Positions 1 to 11,153 of a stretch of DNA of 64,000 bases are shown here, one piece after another. The DNA lies in assembly GCF_036250065.1 (NCBI RefSeq), contig NZ_CP109199.1, positions 1,798,001 through 1,862,000 on the forward strand, in the 5' to 3' direction. The notes beneath the pieces were generated by a model, which made no database searches, was not told where the DNA came from, and saw nothing but the letters and a program-made list of their open reading frames with translations. Origin of the DNA: Micromonospora sp. NBC_01699. Its GTDB lineage: Bacteria > Actinomycetota > Actinomycetes > Mycobacteriales > Micromonosporaceae. The position numbers were made by a program, and so were the translations under genes. Numbering within the stretch: the first letter of the stretch is position 1; each line of letters begins with the position of its first letter.

Positions 1-136
1 CGAGCCCGCCGAGCGCCCCGCCGAGGTGATGCAGCAGCCCGTAGGCGAGCGCGAAGACGGCCAGTGACCGGGGAACGGGGGCGGCCGGTCCGTCGGTCAT
101 GGCGTGTTCGCCGGTCACGGCGGGTTTGTCGGACAT
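1..136 (-). CDS. Putative membrane protein, N-terminal part only
   Basis: The ATG on the minus strand at 136 opens a frame that runs off the window after 45 codons. It starts MSDKPAVTGEHAM and, after a Pro/Ala-rich stretch, reads SLAVFALAYGLLHHLGGALGGL, the beginning of a hydrophobic helix, so a membrane protein is likely. It lies only 4 bases after the stop of the phosphotransferase gene, so the two are probably co-transcribed. Too little is visible to name a family. A second in-frame Met 13 codons in is an alternative start. Confidence 0.5.
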   Translation of the reverse strand, partial: MSDKPAVTGEHAMTDGPAAPVPRSLAVFALAYGLLHHLGGALGGL

Positions 137-140
137 GACG

Positions 141-1343
141 TCAGGGCCGGGGTACGGCGGTCAGGCCGTGTTCGACCAGCGGGGCCACCATCTCGCCGAT
201 CCGGTCGAATCCCTCGCCCACGGTCTGCCCGAGGGTGTGCCGGTAGTGGATGCCCTCGCAGATCACCGCGAGCTTGAAGCAGCCGAGCGCTATGTGCCAG
301 TCCAGCGGGCCGACGTCGACGTCGCTGCGGCCGGCGTACCGCTCGATCAGCTCGGCGCCGGCCGGGAACCCGGCCCGTGGGCCCAGCCCGTCGGCGACCG
401 GGTTGCCGGCCGCCTCGTCCCGGTCACCGAGAACGTCCCAGTACGTCAGCAGCAGCCCGAGGTCGGCCAGCGGGTCGCCGAGGGTGGCCATCTCCCAGTC
501 CAGCACCGCCCGGACGGTCGCCAGCACCGGCTCGTCGCCGGTTGTCCGGGGGCCGGTTGTCGTCGGCTCGGCCACCGCCGGCTCGTTACCGGTTTCCGGC
601 GGGCCGGGCTCGGTCAGCAGGTTGTCCAGGCGGTAGTCGCCGTGCACGATCCGGCCCGCGTTGGCGCCCTCGGGTGCGGTGTCGGCCAGCCGTTGGCGCA
701 GTTCCGCCATGCCGGGCAGGGGCCGGCTGCGGGACTGGTCGAGCTGCCCGCCCCAGCGGCGTACCTGTCGGGCCAGGTATCCCTCGGGCCGACCGAAATC
801 GGCCAGGCCGACCGAGGCGGGTTCGACCCCGTGCAGTACGGCCAGGGTGTCCATCATTGCCAGCGCCAGGCCACGCCGCTGGTGCGGGCTGAGCCGGTCG
901 GTCTGGGCGCGGTCGCGGTAGACCACCCCCGGCACCCATTCCATCAGGTAGAACGGGGCCCCGATCACCGTGTCGTCCGGGCACAGCAGCAGGGCGGCCG
1001 GGACCGGCACCCCGGTGCCGGCCAGGGCGGAGATGACCCGGAACTCGCGGGTCATGTCGTGCGCGGTGGCCAGTACGTGGCCCAGCGGCGGGCGGCGCAG
1101 CACGAAGTCGCGGGCACCGGCCCGGACCCGGTAGGTCAGGTTGGACCGGCCACCGGCGATCAGCCGGGCCTCCGGTCGCCCGTCGAGCAGATCGGGACGG
1201 TGTGCGCGCAGGTGCCCGGCGAGCCGGTCGAGATCCAGACCGGCCGGCGACTCCCGGACGGCGCTGCCCGGCGGCTCGGTCATCCGAACAGTTGATGGCA
1301 CCTGGGCCAACTTGTCAAGAACGGCTTGTTGCGGCTGGGACAT
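141..1343 (-). CDS. Phosphotransferase family protein (APH / FadE36-like)
   Basis: This is an aminoglycoside-phosphotransferase-fold kinase of the type often found with acyl-CoA metabolism genes (ACAD10/FadE36 group). The Brenner motif HGDYRLDNLL and the metal-binding motif DWEMATLGDPLADLG are both intact. The nucleotide-binding N-lobe carries GGRSNLTYRV and FVLRRPP. An insert rich in Thr, Glu and Pro of about 25 residues separates the two catalytic motifs. Length is 400 aa from the first ATG. An internal Met 20 codons in (start at 1283), with AGGTG upstream, could be the true start and gives a family-typical length. The substrate cannot be told from sequence. A membrane protein gene follows after 4 bases. 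Confidence 0.85.
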   Translation of the reverse strand: MSQPQQAVLDKLAQVPSTVRMTEPPGSAVRESPAGLDLDRLAGHLRAHRPDLLDGRPEARLIAGGRSNLTYRVRAGARDFVLRRPPLGHVLATAHDMTREFRVISALAGTGVPVPAALLLCPDDTVIGAPFYLMEWVPGVVYRDRAQTDRLSPHQRRGLALAMMDTLAVLHGVEPASVGLADFGRPEGYLARQVRRWGGQLDQSRSRPLPGMAELRQRLADTAPEGANAGRIVHGDYRLDNLLTEPGPPETGNEPAVAEPTTTGPRTTGDEPVLATVRAVLDWEMATLGDPLADLGLLLTYWDVLGDRDEAAGNPVADGLGPRAGFPAGAELIERYAGRSDVDVGPLDWHIALGCFKLAVICEGIHYRHTLGQTVGEGFDRIGEMVAPLVEHGLTAVPRP

Positions 1344-1461
1344 GGTACGGCAACAGGGGCGAAATGGTCAGCGGGCAATCTTGCTTGAGATAAGCCGGCG
1401 CGCAGACGCCGCAAGCAGGCGCCCGGGGTTCCCGCGCCGACTCGTCGACGGAGGAACAGAC

Positions 1462-2184
1462 ATGCTGCTGAGGGTACGGGTGACCCTGCCAGACCGTCCG
1501 GGCGCGCTCGGACAGGTGGCCCGCACGCTGGGCGTGGCGGGTGCCGACATCGTCCAGGTGATCGTGTTGGAGCGGCTCGGTGGGCGAGCCGTCGACGACT
1601 TCACCGTGGTCTGGCCCGGTGCGTCCCGGGTCGAACGGCTGATGGCCGGGTTGGCGGCGATACCCGGCGTGCAGGTCGATGGCGTCTGGCGGGCGATCGG
1701 CGCGCCCACCAGCGGAGGCCAGGACGCCGAGTTGCTGGCCCAGGTCGCGGGAAACCCGGCCGACGGGCTGGCGACGCTGGTGGACGCCGTACCCGGTCTG
1801 TTGGCGGCGGACTGGGCGGCGGCTGCGGTGGTGCCGGCGGACTGGGCGTCTCGGCGGGGTTCGGCGTTCCCCGGGGCGCCCGGTGGGGCACCGGCGGTGG
1901 CGTACGCGAGTTGGCGTGCGCCGAGCCCGCTGACCCTGCCGGAGGTGACGCCACTTCGGGCCCGACCCCTGGACGGGCCGGTCGGCACGCACTACGTGGC
2001 GGCGCCGTTCGGCCGGGCCGGGCTGGTGCTCATGGTGGCTCGGGTGGATGCGGAGGGCCTGTCGGCGGCAGGTTTCCACATCACCGAGGTGGACCGGGTG
2101 GCGCAACTGGTCCGGGCCGCGGCGGTCATTCTCGGTGACCGGCTCGACCTGGTCAGTGCGCCCCCGGCGGCCATCCGTTCGTGA
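1462..2184 (+). CDS. ACT domain-containing protein
   Basis: 240 aa. Residues 1-75 form an ACT amino-acid-binding domain: MLLRVRVTLPDRPGALGQVARTLGVAGADIVQV has the DRPGALGQV ligand-loop signature. The remainder has no motif I recognise but looks like a degenerate GAF-like sensor fold. The ATG at 1462 follows GGAGG by 8 bases; the frame stays open upstream but has no better start. It is followed 75 bases later by a second ACT protein fused to an acetyltransferase, so the pair probably sense amino acids together. This product has no GNAT domain, so it may be a regulatory partner or a diverged paralogue. Confidence 0.75.
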   Translation: MLLRVRVTLPDRPGALGQVARTLGVAGADIVQVIVLERLGGRAVDDFTVVWPGASRVERLMAGLAAIPGVQVDGVWRAIGAPTSGGQDAELLAQVAGNPADGLATLVDAVPGLLAADWAAAAVVPADWASRRGSAFPGAPGGAPAVAYASWRAPSPLTLPEVTPLRARPLDGPVGTHYVAAPFGRAGLVLMVARVDAEGLSAAGFHITEVDRVAQLVRAAAVILGDRLDLVSAPPAAIRS

Positions 2185-2259
2185 CCGCTCGTAACTGACG
2201 CGGAGTGACCCGTGAACCCGGCCACCAGCGGGCCGGCCGGATCCGGGAGAGGAGCTGAG

Positions 2260-3432
2260 ATGGCGCTGTGGCGGATCAGGGCGACGGTCGACGACCGGCC
2301 CGGCTACCTGGCGGTGTTGACCGCCAGTCTCGCGCTGCGCGGAGTCAACATCCTCACCGTGCAGGTACACACCACCGAGGCCGGCGCGCTCGACGATTTC
2401 CTGGTCGACGCACCGGAACGACTGACCGCGGCCGACCTGGTCGCCGCGGTGGAACGCGGACGCGGGCGGGACTGCTGGGTGGCGCGCAGCGAGGCGCGTG
2501 GCCTGGTCGACCAGCCGACCCGGGCGTTGGGACTGGCCAGCCGGCTGGTCCGGGACCCGGACGCGCTCGGCGAGGGATTGCGCGCCCTGCTCGGGGCCGA
2601 TGCGGTCACCTGGCGCCCGGCCCCCGGACAGAGCCGTCCGCAGGCCGGACTGGAGACGATGCGACTGGCCGATCCGGCCGGTGGTTCCTACGAGGTGCTC
2701 CGTACGGCACCCGCCTTCACCCCCGCCGAGTACGCCCGCGCCCAGGCGCTGGTCGACCTCGCCGCGAACGTGGTACGCCGTACGGCGGAACAGGTCACCC
2801 TGGTCCTGCCGGACGGGGCGGAACTCGTCGTACGACCGGCGGGCCCCGAGGACCTGCCGGCGGTGCTGGCGATGCACGGGCGCTGCTCGGCCCGTACCCG
2901 CTGGCAGCGTTATCTGGGCGGGGCCGATCCGACCCCGGACCGGTTGCGCCGGCTGCTGGAACCGGCGCGGGGGATGACCCTGCTGGCCGTGACCGGCGGT
3001 GTCGACGGCACCCCGGAACGGGTGGTGGCGATGGCCAACCTGGTGCCCGAGGGTGCCGTGGCCGAGGTGGCGCTGCTGGTCGAGGACGGTTGGCAGCGGC
3101 GTGGGCTGGGCGGTGCACTGATGCGCCGGCTGGTCGCGTACGCGAGCCGGGGCGGGTGTGCGGCGCTGGTGGCACACGCGTACGCCGAGAACCTCGGCCT
3201 GCTCCGGGTGCTGCACCGGGTCGGCCGGCCGGAACCGGTCGACACCGATGGTGACCTGGTCACCGTCACCCTGCCGTTGAACGGCGCCCAACCGGCCGTC
3301 GCGCCGGACGGCGGCGTCGCCCCGACCACCGGGCGGCCTGCCGCCGACCCGGTCGACACCTCCGCCGATTCGGCGGACGAAGACCCCAGCGGCCCGGCTC
3401 CGGTGCGGAGCCGGGCCGCCGGAACAGCCTAA
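2260..3432 (+). CDS. ACT-GNAT fusion acetyltransferase
   Basis: 390 aa. An N-terminal ACT domain (about 1-75, ATVDDRPGYLAVLTASLALRGVNILTVQV) and a middle segment of unknown fold precede a C-terminal GNAT acetyltransferase (about 195-345). The GNAT acetyl-CoA loop is visible as VEDGWQRRGLGGALMRRLV (Q/R-x-x-G-x-G/A). ACT-GNAT enzymes of actinobacteria are known as lysine acetyltransferases whose activity is set by amino acids bound at the ACT domain; that this protein behaves so is inference. The start is ATG 2260 with the strong site GAGAGGAG 5 bases upstream. The tail after residue 345 is Pro/Asp-rich and probably disordered. A hairpin terminator follows. Confidence 0.85.
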   Translation: MALWRIRATVDDRPGYLAVLTASLALRGVNILTVQVHTTEAGALDDFLVDAPERLTAADLVAAVERGRGRDCWVARSEARGLVDQPTRALGLASRLVRDPDALGEGLRALLGADAVTWRPAPGQSRPQAGLETMRLADPAGGSYEVLRTAPAFTPAEYARAQALVDLAANVVRRTAEQVTLVLPDGAELVVRPAGPEDLPAVLAMHGRCSARTRWQRYLGGADPTPDRLRRLLEPARGMTLLAVTGGVDGTPERVVAMANLVPEGAVAEVALLVEDGWQRRGLGGALMRRLVAYASRGGCAALVAHAYAENLGLLRVLHRVGRPEPVDTDGDLVTVTLPLNGAQPAVAPDGGVAPTTGRPAADPVDTSADSADEDPSGPAPVRSRAAGTA

Positions 3433-3447
3433 CTGGGGCGAAAGGGG

Positions 3448-3487
3448 AGAGGGTTCCTTCCTGTGGGACGGCAGGAAGGGACCCTCT
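3448..3487. terminator. Bidirectional hairpin terminator
   Basis: Two 16-base arms (3448-3463 and 3472-3487) pair with one G-T wobble around an 8-base loop. The hairpin sits between the converging ACT-GNAT and VOC genes, so it probably stops transcription from both sides. There is no T-tract, as usual in this lineage. Confidence 0.7.
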
Positions 3488-3516
3488 TCCCGGTTCCGGT
3501 CGGCAACGGCGGGTCG

Positions 3517-3978
3517 TCAGTCCAGGCAGAACTCGTTGCCCTCGGGGTCGGTCAGCACGATGAAGCCGGCGCTCAACGGGAGGGCCGGCTCGTCGCGACG
3601 TACCCGCGTCGCGCCCAGTGCGACGAGCCGATCGCACTCGACCTCCAGCGCGGCCATCCGCTCCTCGCCGTACAGTCCGGGTGCCGCACGGACGTCGAGG
3701 TGGACGCGGTTCTTGGCGACCTTGCCCTCCGGCACCTGCTGGAAGAACAGCCGGGGACCGAGCCCGTTCGGGTCCTCGATGGCCGACCTCGTGTTGCGCT
3801 GCTCCTGCGGCACCCCGACCCGGTCGAGATAGTCGTCCCACGCGGCCAGCGGGTCGGCGTCCCCGGCCAGGTCCACGCCGGGCGGGCCGGGGTGGACGTA
3901 GCCCAGTGCGTCGCGCCAGAAGGACGACAGCGCCCGTGGGTCGTGGGCGTCGAAGGTGACCTGGATTTGGCGGCTCAT
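3517..3978 (-). CDS. VOC superfamily (glyoxalase-like) protein
   Basis: 153 aa, the length of a single-chain two-repeat vicinal oxygen chelate protein. Typical elements are VTFDAHDPRALSSFWRDALGY at the N terminus, NRVHLDVRA in the middle, and VLTDPEGNEFCLD at the C terminus, the last carrying the usual metal-ligand Glu. Such proteins include glyoxalases, dioxygenases and antibiotic-binding proteins. Nothing here fixes the substrate, so the specific role is unknown. The gene stands alone, facing a shared terminator. Confidence 0.85.
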   Translation of the reverse strand: MSRQIQVTFDAHDPRALSSFWRDALGYVHPGPPGVDLAGDADPLAAWDDYLDRVGVPQEQRNTRSAIEDPNGLGPRLFFQQVPEGKVAKNRVHLDVRAAPGLYGEERMAALEVECDRLVALGATRVRRDEPALPLSAGFIVLTDPEGNEFCLD

Positions 3979-4152
3979 CGGGTTGCTCCGCTTTCATCAG
4001 CTTCAATGGATTGGCATCGACCGAGGTGCTCGCTGCCCGGCCAGAAAGCCTATCCCCGGCCAGCCGCGAATCCCGTCCCGCGACACGGGTCGCGGGATAC
4101 CCGATCCGTGCTCGAACGGACCCGGCAGCACGAATCAGCAGGTGAGACGACG

Positions 4153-4158
4153 TAGGGT
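4153..4158 (+). promoter_or_regulatory. -10 box of a leaderless promoter
   Basis: TAGGGT ends 6 bases before the GTG at 4165. This spacing puts the transcription start at the start codon itself, the usual actinobacterial leaderless arrangement. No good -35 box is evident. Confidence 0.5.
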
Positions 4159-4164
4159 CCGGGG

Positions 4165-4566
4165 GTGGACACAACGACTCCCCGGGTCCTCGTCATCGGG
4201 CTCGACCCGTACCGGGTTCCCGGGCCCTGGGATCCCCGGCCGGTCGCCGACGCGATCGCGGTGGGAATCGCTCGATTCGCTGAGCACGGTGTCGGCGTCG
4301 AGACCTGCCTGTTCGGCCTCGACGGCAGCGACGACGTGGCGGCGGTCGTCGGCGCCGCCCTGGCGGCTCGACCCTGGGAGTGCGTCGTCGTCGGCGGCGG
4401 CGTGCGGACGTCCGAAGACCAGGTGGAGTTGTTCGAGCAGGTGCTCAATCTGATTCGACGACACGCCCCCGACGCGGCGATCGCGTTCAACAGCACCCCG
4501 GCGGACACCGTCGACGCGGCCGCCCGCTGGATCGACATTCCCGGAAGACCGACCAGCGCCGGTTAG
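4165..4566 (+). CDS. Conserved hypothetical protein, Rossmann-like
   Basis: 133 aa, GTG start set by the TAGGGT box 6 bases upstream. The sequence alternates strands and helices (RVLVIGLDPYRV, GVGVETCLFGL, WECVVVGGGVRTSEDQVELFEQVLNLIRRHAPDAAIAFNS), which suggests a small alpha/beta Rossmann-like fold. I do not recognise a named family or catalytic motif. A cytosolic location is inferred from the absence of a signal peptide. A probable methyltransferase remnant follows directly in another frame. Confidence 0.65.
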   Translation: MDTTTPRVLVIGLDPYRVPGPWDPRPVADAIAVGIARFAEHGVGVETCLFGLDGSDDVAAVVGAALAARPWECVVVGGGVRTSEDQVELFEQVLNLIRRHAPDAAIAFNSTPADTVDAAARWIDIPGRPTSAG

Positions 4567-4567
4567 G

Positions 4568-4783
4568 TCCTTCGGCGGATCACACTCCACCCGCGGGCGG
4601 TGGCCGGCCGTCGACCACATCACCGAACGGTCCGGGTGGACACCGGTGTACGCCCACGCCAGCGACGCCGCCGAGTGGGACGACCACGAGTGGTTTCGTG
4701 ACGCTCGTACTGCGCCGGAGCGGACCGTCGACGGCTTCCTGAACCCAACCCGGAAACCGGTTCTTCGGCAAATCATCGCTTGA
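4568..4783 (+). pseudogene. Possible remnant of a SAM-dependent methyltransferase
   Basis: A frame without a usable start codon is open here and ends at the TGA at 4781. It contains SGWTPVYAHASDAAEWDDHEW, which resembles the C-terminal part of class I methyltransferases (YVYAHASDPAEWDxYEW-like segment in actinobacterial proteins). The glycine-rich SAM-binding part is absent, so if the match is real this is a 5'-deleted fragment. The likeness is from memory of the family and is not strong. Confidence 0.3.
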
Positions 4784-4815
4784 CAACCAACGGGGTCCGG
4801 CGTGGACGATTCAGC

Positions 4816-5757
4816 GTGAATATTCTCGTGGTGGGTGGAAGTGGACTGATCGGCGCCCATGTCGTGACCGTGCTGCGCGAGCGGGGTCACACGGTGAGCA
4901 CGGTGGCGCGTACGGCCCGTCCGGGCGTCGACCACGTACTCGATGTCGGGTCCGCCTCGATCGGGGAACTGCGGCCGTTGCTCGCCGGCCACGACGGCGT
5001 CGTGTACGCGACCCGTACGGACGAGCAGCAGCCGCTACCCAAGCCGATCTACCCGGTGTTCCGGCGGGACATCGTCGAACCCGTGGTACGCCTGTTCACC
5101 GCCGCCCGCCAGGAGGGTCTCACCCGTGGGGTGCTGATGGGCTCGTACTACACGTACCACGATCGGCTGCACCCGCAGTGGCGGCTCGCGGACCGGCACA
5201 CCTACATCCGGTGCCGGCTGGAGCAGGCCCGGGAGGGGCGGGTGGCCGCCGGCCCGGAGCTGCCGGTCGCCGTGCTGGAGCTGCCCTTCATCCTCGGCCG
5301 GGCCGGGGACCGGCTACCCAACTGGGCCGGTCCGCTGGACCGTTGGGCCCGGTCCCGGGCGCCCCTGGCCGTACCCGTCGGCGGGACCGCCGCGGCCTCG
5401 GCACGCAGCGTCGCCGATGTCGCGGTCGATGCCCTGGAGCGGGCCAGCGGTGCGGACATCCCGGTCGCCGACGAGAACCTCACCTGGCACGACATGATCG
5501 CCCGTACCGCCGAGGCGGTTGGCCTACCGCGCCGGGTGCGTCGGTTGCCGGCCGGCACCGTACGGGCGTTTCTGCGACTCGGTGGCCTGCTGGCGGCCCT
5601 CGGTCGCAAGGAGTCGGGCCTCGATGCGACCCATTTCGCCGACCTCCTGCTGGCCGAGCTGTTCATCGAGCCGACGAGTGGCCGGTCGCTGGACCCGGCG
5701 TTCCACGACACCTTTCCCGACACCGGTTCGGTCGAGACCAGCGCAGCCCGGTCGTAG
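4816..5757 (+). CDS. NAD-dependent epimerase/dehydratase family protein (extended SDR)
   Basis: 313 aa from the GTG at 4816, chosen because the dinucleotide-binding motif then sits at the N terminus (VNILVVGGSGLIGAHVV, a GGxGxxG form). An in-frame TTG at 4780 is a weaker alternative that would add 12 residues. Later features are MGSYYTYHDR and a helix with YIRCRLEQAR where the SDR catalytic Tyr-xxx-Lys would lie; here it reads YIRCR, so a classical YxxxK is not seen. The protein may be a binding or isomerase-like SDR and not an oxidoreductase. A terminator hairpin follows. Confidence 0.7.
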   Translation: MNILVVGGSGLIGAHVVTVLRERGHTVSTVARTARPGVDHVLDVGSASIGELRPLLAGHDGVVYATRTDEQQPLPKPIYPVFRRDIVEPVVRLFTAARQEGLTRGVLMGSYYTYHDRLHPQWRLADRHTYIRCRLEQAREGRVAAGPELPVAVLELPFILGRAGDRLPNWAGPLDRWARSRAPLAVPVGGTAAASARSVADVAVDALERASGADIPVADENLTWHDMIARTAEAVGLPRRVRRLPAGTVRAFLRLGGLLAALGRKESGLDATHFADLLLAELFIEPTSGRSLDPAFHDTFPDTGSVETSAARS

Positions 5758-5801
5758 CACTCACCCGTTCACCCCTGCTGGCGTATGTGTCGCGGTGAGG
5801 C

Positions 5802-5832
5802 CGCCCCGCTCGGAAGCTTCCGGAGCGGGGCG
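5802..5832. terminator. Hairpin terminator between converging genes
   Basis: CGCCCCGCTC (5802-5811) pairs perfectly with GAGCGGGGCG (5823-5832). The 11-base loop itself holds the palindrome GGAAGCTTCC. It serves the SDR gene on the plus strand and the aldehyde dehydrogenase gene on the minus strand. Confidence 0.7.
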
Positions 5833-5850
5833 TCGCCGCGTTCGAGATCG

Positions 5851-7419
5851 TCAGGTGGCGGGGTAGCTGTTGTAGTCGGGGAAGTTGCCGTACAGCCGCT
5901 GGTCGGGGCCGCCCTGGGTGACCGCGTGCACGAGCAGGTCGCCGCCGACGAACGCGCCCTTCCAGGAGGCGCCGCGCCCACCGAACGGCTCGTCCCGGTC
6001 GCCCCGTGAGCGGGGCCGGTTGATGCCGACCTTGAACGCCTGGAGGTCCACCGCGAGCTTGGCCGCCTCGTCCTCGTCGTCGCAGGCGAGACTCGCCACC
6101 AGCGCACCGTTGGAGGCGTTCATCGCGGCCAGCAGCTCATCCTCGGTGTCGACCACCACTATCGTGTCCACCGGCCCGAACGGTTCGGCGTGCATCAGTC
6201 GGGACCGGCCGGGCGGGGCGAGCAGCACCGCCGGTGCCACGTACGCCGAGGTGTCCTGGCCGTCGAGGAACGGCGCCCCGTCGAGTTTGCCCCGGTGCAG
6301 CGGGATCGCGCCGCCGCGTACCGCCTCTTCGACCTTGCGGCGCAGCTCGTCGGCCTTGGCGGTGCTGATCAGTGGACCGAAGTCCAGCTCCGGCAGGGGA
6401 TCGCCGTCGACCCGGTCGTCACCGACGGCGAGCGGGTGGCCGAAGCGTACGGAGCGGACGACCGGCAGGTACATGTCGAGGAACCCGTCGACCAGGTCCC
6501 GCTGCACCACGAACCGGGGGTACGCGGTGCACCGCTGCTTGCCGTACTCGAAGCCCTTTCTCAGGTGTTTGGCCAGCATGTCCCACTGGGAGAACTCCCA
6601 GATGCCCCACGCGTTGAGCCCCTCCTGCTCGATGAAGTGTCGCTTGTCGGAGTCGAGCAGCGCGGCGGCGACCTTGCCGCCGTTGGACCGGCCGCCGACG
6701 AAGGCCACCGCGCCGATCTCCGGTGCCCGGACCAGCACCTCGGACAGTTCCTCGCCGCCGCCGGAGACCAGGGTGGCCGGCAGTCCGGCCCGGCGCATCA
6801 GCGCGTGCGCGACGGTCAGGCAGACCGCGCCGCCCTGGGACGGGGTCTTGGCGATGACCGCGTTGCCGGCGAGCAACTGCACCAGCTCGGCGTGGACCAG
6901 CACGCTCATCGGGTAGTTCCAGCTCGCGATGTTGCTGACCGGGCCGGTGAGCGGCTCCCGCCCGTCGGCGAGCATCCGGTCGATCTGCTCGACGTACCAG
7001 CGGACGCCGTCGAGCGCCCGGTCGACGTCGGCGCAGGCCAGCCGCCACGGCTTGCCGATCTCCCAGACCAGCAGCAGGGCCAGCAGGTCACGGTGGACGG
7101 TCAGCTCGTCCAGCGCCTCGGTGACCCGGGCCTTCCGTTGCGCCAGCGGGGTGGCCGCCCACTCGCGGTGCTCGGCGGCGGCGAACGCGACCGCGGCGCG
7201 GGCCGGCTCGGCGCCCAACCGGGACAGGTTGACCAGCACGGTGTTGTCGACCGGGGTACGGACCGGCGTCGGTACGCCGACCGACTGCCAGGCACCCTGG
7301 ACCAGGTTGCGCAGGGTGACGATGTCGGATGTCGCCGGGTCGAACGCTTCGGGGGTGGTGGTGACCGCGCGGGCGAGGGTTTCCTGCCACCCGGTGCCGT
7401 GGGCGAGGCGTAGTGCCAT
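5851..7419 (-). CDS. Aldehyde dehydrogenase family protein
   Basis: 522 aa, slightly longer than a typical 480-500 aa ALDH. The catalytic cysteine lies in FEYGKQRCTAYPRF, and the oxyanion Asn in SNIASWNYPMSVL. The cofactor loop AFVGGRSNGGKVA matches the usual FTGSTxxG region. The usual ELGGKNP motif with the general-base Glu is replaced by FIEQEGLNAWG, keeping a Glu but changing the two glycines. The physiological aldehyde is unknown. The ATG at 7419 is preceded by AGGAGG. It converges on the SDR gene and diverges from the cellulase gene. Confidence 0.85.
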   Translation of the reverse strand: MALRLAHGTGWQETLARAVTTTPEAFDPATSDIVTLRNLVQGAWQSVGVPTPVRTPVDNTVLVNLSRLGAEPARAAVAFAAAEHREWAATPLAQRKARVTEALDELTVHRDLLALLLVWEIGKPWRLACADVDRALDGVRWYVEQIDRMLADGREPLTGPVSNIASWNYPMSVLVHAELVQLLAGNAVIAKTPSQGGAVCLTVAHALMRRAGLPATLVSGGGEELSEVLVRAPEIGAVAFVGGRSNGGKVAAALLDSDKRHFIEQEGLNAWGIWEFSQWDMLAKHLRKGFEYGKQRCTAYPRFVVQRDLVDGFLDMYLPVVRSVRFGHPLAVGDDRVDGDPLPELDFGPLISTAKADELRRKVEEAVRGGAIPLHRGKLDGAPFLDGQDTSAYVAPAVLLAPPGRSRLMHAEPFGPVDTIVVVDTEDELLAAMNASNGALVASLACDDEDEAAKLAVDLQAFKVGINRPRSRGDRDEPFGGRGASWKGAFVGGDLLVHAVTQGGPDQRLYGNFPDYNSYPAT

Positions 7420-7630
7420 CGCTTCCTCCTGGAGATCGTGACCAGTGGAGCGGCAGCATCGGTGGCACCGCTGACCTGGGCGTACTCTCTCGCGCCGGGC
7501 CGGTGGTCGGCAACCGTACGCTCGTATCCCAGGACGGTCGAGCCCACCCGCTGGACGATCACGCCGGTACCGGCGGGCTCAGCCGATCGGGATCAGCCAC
7601 CGGGCGATCAGCCATTGGCATCGATCGCTC

Positions 7631-7660
7631 TTCACAAGGCGGCAATGCGGCGGTTACATT
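7631..7660 (+). promoter_or_regulatory. Predicted promoter of the GH9 cellulase
   Basis: TTCACA (7631-7636) and TACATT (7655-7660) are separated by 18 bases, a good sigma-70-like pair. The start point would be near 7667, immediately before the CebR-type operator at 7673. Confidence 0.5.
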
Positions 7661-7672
7661 GTTGGACATCCA

Positions 7673-7686
7673 TGGGAGCGCTCCCG
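7673..7686. promoter_or_regulatory. CebR-type operator upstream of cellulase
   Basis: TGGGAGCGCTCCCG matches 13 of 14 bases of TGGGAGCGCTCCCA, the operator of the cellobiose-responsive LacI-family repressor CebR of Streptomyces. It lies just after the predicted start point and 143 bases before the cellulase start codon, where a bound repressor would block transcription. The repressor gene itself is not in this window. Confidence 0.8.
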
Positions 7687-7741
7687 CGCCTCCGTCGGAC
7701 CCCACCACCATGCCGCGAGCGCCGCCGGGGCGTCGACATAG

Positions 7742-10762
<3,021 letters not shown>

Positions 10763-10802
10763 CCCCGCGCCGCCCCGCCGTCCACCCCCGTCCGGCTTCG
10801 GT

Positions 10803-10866
10803 GCGCTGATACAGAGAATGAGTGGTTATCCGCCGCCGGATAGCCACTCATTCCCTGTATTAGCGC
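10803..10866. terminator. Long hairpin terminator
   Basis: About 30 bases on each side pair with a few mismatches: GCGCTGATACAG opposes CTGTATTAGCGC at the base, and AATGAGTGG opposes CCACTCATT higher up. It separates the converging cellulase gene and mini-protein operon and probably acts on both. Confidence 0.8.
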
Positions 10867-10868
10867 GG

Positions 10869-11141
10869 TCAAGGGGTGGGGCGTTTTGCCTGTGGGATGG
10901 GGGGATTTTTGACCCATCCGACGAATCGGGCGGTGGCGATCTCGTGGGACATGCCGCTGACGATGGCGCGGTCGCGGAACCGATTCATGATCCCTTCCAG
11001 GCGGAGGTGATCGTCCTGGTAGTACGTCCACATGCGGCGTTTGTGGGTTGGGCATGGCCATTCTTCGCCGTCGTCGGTGCAGTACCAGTCTTGGTTCGGT
11101 CGGTGCAGGGAGCCCCGTGGTTCTGTCTCGTTGTGATCCAT
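10869..11141 (-). CDS. Hypothetical small protein, last gene of the mini-protein operon
   Basis: 90 aa, ATG start with GGAGAAC just upstream. The N-terminal half is hydrophilic with Trp and Cys residues (DWYCTDDGEEWPCPTHKRRMW), where two cysteines and a histidine could bind metal; the rest is a helix then a basic tail. It does not belong to a family I recognise. It follows the ribbon-helix-helix gene after 12 bases and so is part of the same transcript. The CTDD segment recalls the CPQCTDD motif of a neighbour, which hints at relation, not proof. Confidence 0.6.
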   Translation of the reverse strand: MDHNETEPRGSLHRPNQDWYCTDDGEEWPCPTHKRRMWTYYQDDHLRLEGIMNRFRDRAIVSGMSHEIATARFVGWVKNPPIPQAKRPTP

Positions 11142-11153
11142 GTCGTTCTCCGG

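Noticed and set aside
1315-3291. Minus-strand frame across both ACT genes
   Set aside because: Antisense shadow; both ACT genes on the plus strand have domains and good ribosome sites.
4780-4785. TTGACA as the -35 box of the SDR gene at 4816
   Set aside because: No TAnnnT box lies at 16-19 bases, and the hexamer overlaps the stop of the methyltransferase-like frame.
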